From assembly GCA_022764445.1 (NCBI GenBank), contig JALERT010000209.1, forward strand, positions 1 to 40,539: a DNA stretch of 40,539 nt, read 5' to 3'. Below the pieces are notes generated by a model. That model searched no databases, had not been told where the DNA came from, and was given only the letters and a program-made list of their open reading frames with translations. This DNA comes from Lachnospiraceae bacterium. Its GTDB lineage: Bacteria > Bacillota > Clostridia > Lachnospirales > Lachnospiraceae. Below, in pieces: positions 33,463 to 40,539 of this stretch; within the stretch, counting starts at the first letter, position 1; each line of letters begins with the position of its first letter. Position numbers and translations under genes: made by a program.

Positions 33463-34746
33463 TTATTTACTTAAAAATTCTTTACCACCCATGTATGGTC
33501 TTAAAGCTTCAGGTATACGGACATTTCCATCTGCCTGAAGATTATTCTCAAGAAATGCTATAAGCATACGAGGTGGTGCAACAACTGTGTTATTAAGCGT
33601 ATGAGCAAAGTACTTTGTTCCATCCTCTTTACGTATACGTATCTGAAGACGGCGAGCCTGTGCATCACCAAGATTTGAGCAGCTTCCAACTTCAAAGTAC
33701 TTCTTCTGACGAGGAGACCATGCTTCTACATCAATAGATTTTACCTTTAAATCTGCAAGATCACCTGAGCAACACTCAATTGTACGTACAGGAATATCAA
33801 GTGAACGGAAAAGGTCTACTGTATTCTGCCATAATTTATCAAACCACATCATGCTTTCATCAGGTTTACATACTACAATCATTTCCTGCTTTTCAAACTG
33901 ATGTATACGGTATACACCTCTTTCTTCTATACCATGTGCACCCTTTTCTTTACGGAAACATGGCGAATAACTTGTAAGAGTCTTTGGAAGTTCTTTTTCA
34001 TCAGTTATTGTATCTATGAATTTTCCAATCATAGAATGTTCACTTGTACCGATAAGATATAAATCCTCTCCTTCTATCTTGTACATCATGGCATCCATTT
34101 CATCAAAACTCATAACACCTGTAACTACATTACTTCTAATCATATAAGGAGGTATGCAGTATGTGAAACCTCTGTCGATCATAAAATCTCTTGCATATGA
34201 TATAACTGCTGAATGAAGTCTTGCAATATCTCCCATAAGATAATAGAAACCATTACCTGCAACCTTACCTGCTGCATCTATATCTATACCATTAAACTTT
34301 TCCATTATCTCTGTGTGATATGGGACCTCAAAGTCAGGAATTACAGGCTCACCAAATCTCTCTATTTCAACATTTTCAGTATCATTCTTACCGATAGGTA
34401 CACTTGGATCAATGATATTAGGAATTGTCATCATTATCTCTTTGACCTTTTCCTGAAGCTCTTTCTCTTTAGCTGAAAGTTCTTCAAGACGCTCTGCATT
34501 CTTTGCAACCTCGGCTTTCTTAGCCTCAGCTTCTTCCTTCTTACCCTGTCCCATTAATGCACCGATTTCTTTAGAAATCTTCTTTCTTGAAGCACGAAGA
34601 TCATCTGCTTCCTGCTGAGTCTTACGTGCCTGTGCATCAAGTTCAATAACCTGATCTACAAGTGGAAGTTTTTCATCCTGAAACTTATTTTTAATATTCT
34701 GCTTTACTATATCCGGATTCTCTCTAAGAAATTTAATGTCGATCAT
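33463..34746 (-). CDS. serS: Seryl-tRNA synthetase
   Basis: 427 residues. It charges tRNA-Ser with serine. The N-terminal antiparallel coiled coil (about 25-105) is followed by the class II core with TSEHSM, motif 2 (FRKEKGAHGIEERGVYRIHQFEKQE) and a motif 3 reading LNNTVVAPPRMLIAFLENN. The last differs from the usual GxGLAxGR form but keeps the invariant Arg and the LEN end. AAGGAGAT precedes the ATG. No T-box leader: only about 50 nt separate promoter and start. Confidence 0.95.
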   Translation of the reverse strand: MIDIKFLRENPDIVKQNIKNKFQDEKLPLVDQVIELDAQARKTQQEADDLRASRKKISKEIGALMGQGKKEEAEAKKAEVAKNAERLEELSAKEKELQEKVKEIMMTIPNIIDPSVPIGKNDTENVEIERFGEPVIPDFEVPYHTEIMEKFNGIDIDAAGKVAGNGFYYLMGDIARLHSAVISYARDFMIDRGFTYCIPPYMIRSNVVTGVMSFDEMDAMMYKIEGEDLYLIGTSEHSMIGKFIDTITDEKELPKTLTSYSPCFRKEKGAHGIEERGVYRIHQFEKQEMIVVCKPDESMMWFDKLWQNTVDLFRSLDIPVRTIECCSGDLADLKVKSIDVEAWSPRQKKYFEVGSCSNLGDAQARRLQIRIRKEDGTKYFAHTLNNTVVAPPRMLIAFLENNLQADGNVRIPEALRPYMGGKEFLSK

Positions 34747-34792
34747 TACTTTATCTCCTTTTAAACTTAATAAACTTTCTGCCTAATTAATT

Positions 34793-34821
34793 ATTGTACA
34801 CATATCTTTATTATAATGCAA
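34793..34821 (-). promoter_or_regulatory. Sigma-A promoter of serS
   Basis: On the minus strand TTGCAT (34816-34821), 17 nt, TACAAT (34793-34798), 47 nt before the serS ATG. Confidence 0.75.
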
Positions 34822-34859
34822 GTTTTAAAACCAGGGCTTTTTTGTTATAAGTAACACAG

Positions 34860-34880
34860 TGTTACAGTTCACACCTGACA
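34860..34880 (-). repeat. Dispersed 21-bp element, copy 3
   Basis: On the minus strand TGTCAGGTGTGAACTGTAACA, one mismatch to copy 1, then CTG-TGTTAC, giving the same GTAACA...TGTTAC inverted pair as copy 1. It lies directly after the PAS-GGDEF-EAL stop. Confidence 0.75.
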
Positions 34881-34891
34881 TCTCTTAAATG

Positions 34892-37447
34892 CTATTTCAG
34901 AAAACACTTCTCAAAGACATTGCTTCTTACTGCGCCGTAATACATATCACCCTCAAGCACATCACAGCCAATCTCTCTTGCAAAATTCTCCTGCAGCTGA
35001 GTATGTATACCACCGCATGAGACTGACATATCAAGCTCTTTAGCCATTTCAACTACCTTACCAAGTATTATCTTCTCTTTTTCATTTGTCATATTTTCAT
35101 TGAAGTATTCACCATGAAATTTAATACCGGTTACAGGTATCCTTCTAATTGAATGAAGAGCTGTATGGTCTGATCCAAATCTGCTTATTACAACCTTATA
35201 TCCTCTCTTGACGAGTTTTTCAATTGTCATTTCAAATATAGTTGTTATCTCTGCGAAATATCTTTCCTGAATCTCGATAATGATGTCCTCCGGCTCAAGA
35301 TTATTCTTATTGACAACAATATTATCTATAATATCAACTGCATTTTGTGAAGAAAGTTCACTTGCTGTCATCTCGATTGATACAGGGAATATTTTATTTC
35401 CCTTCTTCTTCCATGCCCCGATACTGCAGCAGACGGAGGACAATGTTACAAATGCAAACTTATCAAGTTTTCCTCCTCTTTCTATAAGACGATATAATCT
35501 GTCTGACTCTAGATACTGTCCATCCTTAAGCTGAACACGTGGTATTGCTTTACATCCCACGATATTTTCTTTATTGCCGCAGATACGTGGCAAATAACAA
35601 ATCTCAATGGTTCTGTTACTTATAGCACTATATATCTCTTCTATTATCTCTTCTTCCGTAAATCGTTCGTCCTGAAGATCATCTGTATAGATAGCATAAT
35701 GATTTCCCATAAGACCTTTAATGCTTCGTCTTGCAAGATCTGCCTTTTCAAGCATATCTATAAGTTCATGATCTGAAGGCTGAATAAGATAAATACCTGT
35801 CGTAGTACCAAAATTTATGCCTCCATTCTTTTCAAGCACCTCTTCCTGCGAACGTACCATGGAAGACATAATATTAAGGAGTTCCTTATGGTGCGAATAC
35901 TGAAAAAGAACAATGAAGTAATCGCCATCTACTCTTGAACACATACCATCTTCAGCAATATTATCCAAAAGAATTTTAGAGAAAGTCTTAAGTATCTGGT
36001 TGCTTATAGAAAAGCCATAATGATGACTGAATTTTCCAAACTCATTTATATCTGCACAAACTAAAGCATAACGGTCATCCTCTGACCTGTTACTTAATAT
36101 CTTTTCTGCTTTTTTAAGGAATGTAGCATATGGTACAAGTCCTGTTATGTAATCCTCTGTTTTGGCCTGTGCTGATTTAGCCATTGTAACCAGCTTATTC
36201 TCCATAGAACGAGTCTTAACTACTGTATGACCGCCTTCTTCTCTTTCATCATCAATAAATCTTGTAACACCGTATATTTTATCAGAATCCGTTCCGTCAT
36301 CACTAACAGATATCATACTTATTTCAAACGTTCTGTAATTACCTACATTATCCTTAATACGGTATCTGCCTTTCATTTTTACAGCGGATTCCTTTAATCT
36401 TTTCAAATCATTTTCAAATGTTCTGCTGTCATCGGGATGTATTATATCAGACACTTTTTCAGATGAAAATAAGTCCTCTAATACACTTTTATCTGAATAT
36501 GTAGTACCAAGATTTCCACTTCTTGAAAGTCGTTTCTTTTTTATATCATATGTCCATATGGTCTCCTGCATATAATTGGATATAAGCTCTGCCCTTTTAG
36601 CATTATCCTCAAGCTCTTCCTCCATTACTTTTTTGGAGGTTATATCCATTATTACACATAAATATACCGGCTGCCCTTTATCATCATCAATACGCCTTCC
36701 ATTTATATAAAGCCACTTTACTTCATTATTTTTTGATAAAATCCTGCATTCAAATCCCAGCAGTCCAAAGTTTTCAATAGCTGTATCAAGCTGTCCCTGA
36801 ACAAATTCCATATCAGCCGGATATAGAATCTGGTCAAAATAATCCCCGAAATTCATGTGAAATTCTGAACGCGAATAACCTGATAAAAGATAAAATCCAT
36901 CATTTGAATAAATTATCTTTTTATCATTCATTCTGAGTTTTATAACACCACCCGGAATACTATTTGCGATAATTTCCATCTCATTTTTTGCCTTATAAAC
37001 ATCATCAAGACTTCTTTTTACTTTTGTAATATCCATGCATGATACATAATATCTCATTTCTCCATCAACCATAATGGTATGAGCAGAAAGCGAAAGCCAC
37101 AAAACACCTCCATCTTTCCTTGCAGCCCTGAATTCAAGATGAAGTGTTCCTCCTGCTGCAATCTGCCTGTCAATGAGAGTTCTTATTTTCTGCTTCTCTT
37201 CTGGAAGAACTGCTGCCATAAGACTGTTTCCATACTTTTCTTTATACTCTTTACTCGTATACTGCAGCATGGAATAAAACTTTGCATTAGCAAATAATAT
37301 CTCAATTTCTGCACCCGGCTTTGCAATAAAAAGTGCACATTCCGACATATTCAAAAGTCTTTTTAACTCTTCTGATGTTATAATATCAGGTACTCCTCCG
37401 ACACCATCCGGTGAACCGCTTATCATATTTGATTCGTTTTTCTCCAT
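34892..37447 (-). CDS. PAS-GGDEF-EAL protein with both catalytic signatures degenerate
   Basis: 851 residues from ATG 37445-37447, 9 nt after AGAGG; an ATG three codons earlier touches that site. No membrane helix is evident. Three PAS-like regions (about 25-145, 155-270, 285-400) precede a GGDEF domain (about 435-565) whose active loop reads RVDGDYF instead of GGDEF/GGEEF. In the EAL domain (about 595-851) EAL is KAI, and the DDFG motif reads SRFGSD. Neither diguanylate cyclase nor phosphodiesterase activity is likely; it may bind c-di-GMP or act by protein contact. It stands alone between serS and fabF. Confidence 0.85.
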   Translation of the reverse strand: MEKNESNMISGSPDGVGGVPDIITSEELKRLLNMSECALFIAKPGAEIEILFANAKFYSMLQYTSKEYKEKYGNSLMAAVLPEEKQKIRTLIDRQIAAGGTLHLEFRAARKDGGVLWLSLSAHTIMVDGEMRYYVSCMDITKVKRSLDDVYKAKNEMEIIANSIPGGVIKLRMNDKKIIYSNDGFYLLSGYSRSEFHMNFGDYFDQILYPADMEFVQGQLDTAIENFGLLGFECRILSKNNEVKWLYINGRRIDDDKGQPVYLCVIMDITSKKVMEEELEDNAKRAELISNYMQETIWTYDIKKKRLSRSGNLGTTYSDKSVLEDLFSSEKVSDIIHPDDSRTFENDLKRLKESAVKMKGRYRIKDNVGNYRTFEISMISVSDDGTDSDKIYGVTRFIDDEREEGGHTVVKTRSMENKLVTMAKSAQAKTEDYITGLVPYATFLKKAEKILSNRSEDDRYALVCADINEFGKFSHHYGFSISNQILKTFSKILLDNIAEDGMCSRVDGDYFIVLFQYSHHKELLNIMSSMVRSQEEVLEKNGGINFGTTTGIYLIQPSDHELIDMLEKADLARRSIKGLMGNHYAIYTDDLQDERFTEEEIIEEIYSAISNRTIEICYLPRICGNKENIVGCKAIPRVQLKDGQYLESDRLYRLIERGGKLDKFAFVTLSSVCCSIGAWKKKGNKIFPVSIEMTASELSSQNAVDIIDNIVVNKNNLEPEDIIIEIQERYFAEITTIFEMTIEKLVKRGYKVVISRFGSDHTALHSIRRIPVTGIKFHGEYFNENMTNEKEKIILGKVVEMAKELDMSVSCGGIHTQLQENFAREIGCDVLEGDMYYGAVRSNVFEKCFLK

Positions 37448-37506
37448 AATTTTCATCCTCTCTGTGCCAATAAACTAATACTATGTTACTGTAACGATAC
37501 TATTAG

Positions 37507-37517
37507 CGTTCACACCC
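37507..37517 (-). repeat. Dispersed element, degraded copy 4
   Basis: On the minus strand GGGTGTGAACG followed 15 nt later by GTTACAGTAAC (37485-37495). It keeps the GGTGTGAAC core and the GTTAC palindrome, but not the full 21 bp. It is upstream of the PAS-GGDEF-EAL gene, in the 78-nt gap after fabF. Confidence 0.45.
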
Positions 37518-37534
37518 ACGGTGCACAAAATATG

Positions 37535-38764
37535 CTAATACTTTTTAACGAGAACTGTAGCATTGTGACCACCAAATCCAAGAGAATTACTGATAGCCAC
37601 ATTTACAGGCATGTATACTCCCTCTCCTTTGGTATAATCAAGATCACATTCCGGATCATCATCCTTCAGACCTACTGTCTGATGAATATAACCCTCATTA
37701 ATTGATTTTATACATGTAATTAATTCAACTGCTCCACCTGCTCCAAACAGATGACCAATCATAGACTTGGTTGAATTAATCTTAACCTTGTAAGCATAAT
37801 CTCCAAATGCCTTTTTAATGGCTCTTGTTTCATACTTATCATTCATAGGTGTACTTGTACCATGTGCATTAATGTAATCCACATCCTCCGGTTTAAGACC
37901 AGCATCTTCTATGGCGAGACTCATGGCTCTTGCTGCACCTTCACCATCCTCAAGCGGTGCGGTAAGGTGGCTTGCATCACATGTTGCACCATATCCTCCT
38001 ACCTCTGCATATATTGTAGCACCTCTGTTAAGTGCATGTTCTAATTCTTCCAGGACAAGTACACCTGCTCCTTCACCCGTTACAAATCCATCTCTCTTTT
38101 TGTCAAATGGAATTGAAGCCTGCAAAGGATCTTCTGATGAACTGAGTGCTGTTAGCGCCTGGAATGTTGCTACACCTAATCTGCTTACAGAACTGTCAAC
38201 ACCACCCGCAAGAATCACATCTGCTTCTCCGTGCTGTATACTTCTAAATGCCTCTCCGATAGAGTTTGTACCTGTAGCACATGCTGTTACAACATCAAGG
38301 CATTTACCATGACATCCGAACTTTATGGCAACATTGGCTGCTGCCATATTGCCAAGAACCATTGGTGCAGTAAGCGGATGAATCCTGTTAGGTCCTTTAG
38401 CAAGAAGCTTGTCATATTCTCTTTCGATACCCATAAGACTTCCTACACCTGATCCAATATAAACTCCTACTCTGTAAGAGTCTTCATTTTCTAAGTTCAA
38501 TCCTGAATCATTAACCGCTTCTGTAGCAGCGGCTATGGCAAACTGACTAAATCTGTCCATTCTTTTAGCATCTTTTGGAGACATATAATCTTTTGGATCA
38601 AAATCTGTTACTTCTGCCGAAAGCTTAGCTTTATAATCTGATGTATCAAAGTTTCTTATTGGTCCTATTCCAACTTTTCCCTCATGAATACTTTTCCAGA
38701 AAGTTTCAACATCGTTTCCTATAGGAGTTATAAGTCCCATACCTGTTACTACTACTCTTTTCAT
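37535..38764 (-). CDS. fabF: Beta-ketoacyl-ACP synthase II
   Basis: 409 residues. It condenses malonyl-ACP with acyl-ACP in fatty acid elongation. The catalytic triad is visible: C162 in VTACATGTNSIG, H301 in NAHGTSTPMND and H338 in SMIGHLFGAGG. Length and order are standard. The rest of the fab cluster is absent; its neighbours are signalling genes. It starts 17 nt after the histidine kinase gene, so the two could be co-transcribed. Confidence 0.96.
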   Translation of the reverse strand: MKRVVVTGMGLITPIGNDVETFWKSIHEGKVGIGPIRNFDTSDYKAKLSAEVTDFDPKDYMSPKDAKRMDRFSQFAIAAATEAVNDSGLNLENEDSYRVGVYIGSGVGSLMGIEREYDKLLAKGPNRIHPLTAPMVLGNMAAANVAIKFGCHGKCLDVVTACATGTNSIGEAFRSIQHGEADVILAGGVDSSVSRLGVATFQALTALSSSEDPLQASIPFDKKRDGFVTGEGAGVLVLEELEHALNRGATIYAEVGGYGATCDASHLTAPLEDGEGAARAMSLAIEDAGLKPEDVDYINAHGTSTPMNDKYETRAIKKAFGDYAYKVKINSTKSMIGHLFGAGGAVELITCIKSINEGYIHQTVGLKDDDPECDLDYTKGEGVYMPVNVAISNSLGFGGHNATVLVKKY

Positions 38765-38781
38765 AAAAAAGCCCCCCCTAG

Positions 38782-40539
38782 TTATTCTTTTTCTATCTTT
38801 TGTTCAGGCAGATACTTTACAAGCATCTCATTTATCTGATCAAGGTTGACCGGTTTAAATATACAGTCATTCATTCCAGCTGCCTGATATTCTATCTCAA
38901 CACCCTGTATCGCATTGGCTGTAAGTGCAATAATAGGAACATTATGAAAAAATTTGCCTGACATTGCACGTATCTTTTTAGTTGTCTCTACGCCATCCAT
39001 CTCCGGCATCATGTGATCCATAAAGATAATATCATATTTACGTCCTTTGTCCAATGCCTTAATAATTGCTTCTCCACTTGAAAATGCCTCAGGCATTGTT
39101 CCCAATTCCTTAAGCTGTATGGCAACCACCTTAAGATTTACCTTATTATCATCTACTATGGCAATATGAACATCTTTAAAACTTATCTTTTTAGGCTTAT
39201 TATCATCTTTTTCATCCTGATTAAAAGGTTCAAATATTGCCTGATAGATTTTAAATATATCAAATGGTTTTCTTATGTACCTGATATCAAGTTCTCCTTT
39301 TTCAAGTACGGCATAGTATTCGAGTATTGCAACTTTTTCAATACCTTTTGGAAGTGGAACTCCAGCTTCCTTCCACTGCTCATAATTATAAATAAGTATT
39401 TTTTTACAGTAGTCATACTCAGGATAACGTCCGTTAACACAATATTCTATATCACATATGCTTATATATTTTAAACCCAATTTTTCTAAAATACGCGCCA
39501 TATGCCATCTGCAGTCATAATCTTTCTCATATATAAAAATAACTGTATCATTATCATCATAAGTAATAATATCATTCTCTTTATATACCTTCTGAATCAT
39601 TGTTATAGTGAATGAACTTCCTATACCGTATTCACTAATGACACTTATATCTCCGCCCATAAGCTGTGCGAGCCTCTTAGAAAGAACAAGACCAAGACCT
39701 GTTCCTTCACGCTTTCGGTTACGCATGGCATCAACCTGACTAAACTGATTGAAGAGCTTGTCCATATCATCTTTCTTTATTCCAATACCCGTATCAGAAA
39801 CGCAGTATATCAACTTCACTTTATTATCAGGGAGTCTTTCGTAATCTACTTTAAGTGTTATCTTTCCTTTATCAGTAAACTTAACTGCATTGCCAAGTAT
39901 ATTTATAAGAATCTGATTAATTCTTCCTGAATCACCGCAAAGATTAACAGGTATACCTTCACTTATATTAACTTCAAAACGGACATCGTTAGGATATATT
40001 CTTGCCGCTATTATATTTTCTATAAAATGTAGTAAATCATCAAGACGGTAATTCGCTTCTATGATTTCCATCTTGTCTGCATCTATCTTAGAAAAATCAA
40101 GTACTTCATCAATTATCTCAAGAAGATTACGACCCGCAAGCTGAATCGTATTGACATACTCTTTCTCCAGATTGGTAAGTTCGCATCTTTCCAGTATATC
40201 AGCCATGCCGCATATGGCATTCATAGGAGTTCTTATCTCATGCGACATATTGGCAAGGAATGCACTTTTGGCACGGTTGGCTTCCTCTGCTGCCTGACGT
40301 GCTTTTGCTTCTGTCTCTTTCGCTTCTTTAATCATACGCGGATTCTGAAGCGTAAGCTGCATAACAAGACATCCTATAGAAGATGCTGCCCCGATAAGAA
40401 GTATATTGGTACTCATCTGGATTATTATAGCTATACCAGAAAAAAGAGCTAACATAATCGTAACATTTTTATACTTCATTTCTGACTGCTCATCAGATTT
40501 TATGACCTGCAGGCAGGTTAATACCATGTAAAAAAAATT
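38782..40539 (-). CDS. Hybrid sensor histidine kinase / response regulator (N-terminus outside window)
   Basis: The frame is open to the right edge; an ATG at 40525-40527 is probably internal, because the protein begins in the middle of a membrane region (helices near 22-58 counted from it). Numbering from that Met: phosphoacceptor H96 in SHEIRTPMNAI, an N box ILINILGNAVKFTDKG, G boxes DTGIGI and GTGLGLVLSKRL. Next comes a receiver-like domain without a clear acceptor Asp (about 305-420), then a full receiver with D504 in FMDHMMPEMDG. A multistep phosphorelay kinase, signal unknown. fabF follows. Confidence 0.9.
   Translation of the reverse strand, partial: NFFYMVLTCLQVIKSDEQSEMKYKNVTIMLALFSGIAIIIQMSTNILLIGAASSIGCLVMQLTLQNPRMIKEAKETEAKARQAAEEANRAKSAFLANMSHEIRTPMNAICGMADILERCELTNLEKEYVNTIQLAGRNLLEIIDEVLDFSKIDADKMEIIEANYRLDDLLHFIENIIAARIYPNDVRFEVNISEGIPVNLCGDSGRINQILINILGNAVKFTDKGKITLKVDYERLPDNKVKLIYCVSDTGIGIKKDDMDKLFNQFSQVDAMRNRKREGTGLGLVLSKRLAQLMGGDISVISEYGIGSSFTITMIQKVYKENDIITYDDNDTVIFIYEKDYDCRWHMARILEKLGLKYISICDIEYCVNGRYPEYDYCKKILIYNYEQWKEAGVPLPKGIEKVAILEYYAVLEKGELDIRYIRKPFDIFKIYQAIFEPFNQDEKDDNKPKKISFKDVHIAIVDDNKVNLKVVAIQLKELGTMPEAFSSGEAIIKALDKGRKYDIIFMDHMMPEMDGVETTKKIRAMSGKFFHNVPIIALTANAIQGVEIEYQAAGMNDCIFKPVNLDQINEMLVKYLPEQKIEKE

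Noticed and set aside
34747-34890. T-box leader upstream of serS
   Set aside because: The promoter at 34793-34821 leaves under 50 nt of leader, with no specifier or T-box sequence.
1-40539. CRISPR array, prophage or insertion sequence
   Set aside because: No regular repeat-spacer array, transposase, integrase or phage structural gene was seen on either strand.

Overview
The window looks like a chromosomal stretch of an AT-rich, spore-forming clostridium of the Lachnospiraceae type. The reasons are the gene families present (Flp/Tad pilus genes with DUF5702 and DUF6382-FHA partners, DHHW/MBOAT acetylation genes, AIM24 and DUF4358 proteins), several sporulation-linked families (SpoIIQ-like, BofA, YaaL, Csp-like subtilase, CotJABC), strong AGGAGG-type ribosome binding sites and sigma-A promoters. 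The lineage call is inference from family content; no marker gene was compared. I see no insertion sequence, integrase, phage gene or CRISPR array.

Layout. 1-2.9 kb: tail of an HxlR regulator (+), then guaA (-) with a clear promoter, and an AIM24-family gene (-) whose C-terminal tail appears cut off by a one-base frameshift. 3.0-8.5 kb (-): a SpoIIQ-like dead LytM protein, an sppA-RDD gene pair, and glycogen phosphorylase. 8.8-9.2 kb (+): a PrcB-like lipoprotein. 9.2-18.8 kb (-): one long Tad/Flp pilus operon driven by a near-consensus promoter at 18767-18795. Its order is prepilin peptidase, TadZ-like, TadA/CpaF ATPase, TadB, TadC with a large outside insert, Flp pilin, DUF5702 protein, TadE-like protein with paired Cys/His repeats, a second prepilin peptidase, a second TadE-like protein and an FHA protein.

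18.8-25 kb: bofA-like (-) and yaaL-like (+) genes diverge around two perfect inverted repeats. A Csp-like subtilase and a stand-alone clpX follow on the minus strand, then tRNA-Arg(CCT) and a D,D-carboxypeptidase with a very basic C-terminal tail (+). 25.1-29.5 kb (-): a four-gene cluster DUF4358 - DHHW lipoprotein - MBOAT - DHHW, probably for O-acetylation of a surface polymer. 29.5-31.4 kb (-): a membrane-anchored DUF885 protein. 31.6-32.9 kb (+): cotJABC, with an expanded Cys/Met repeat in CotJA. 32.9-40.5 kb (-): a zinc-ribbon/HTH protein, serS, a PAS-GGDEF-EAL protein with both catalytic signatures degraded, fabF, and a hybrid histidine kinase that runs off the right edge.

Themes. Envelope and spore biology dominate: the SpoIIQ-like protein, BofA, YaaL, the Csp-like protease and CotJABC point to endospore formation, while the Tad operon and the acetylation cluster modify the vegetative surface. 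A short element with core TGTTAGGTGTGAACTGTAACA occurs three times nearly intact and once degraded, and its copies flank the tRNA gene and the PAS-GGDEF-EAL gene. This and the odd Tad components are the most unexplained signals in the window.
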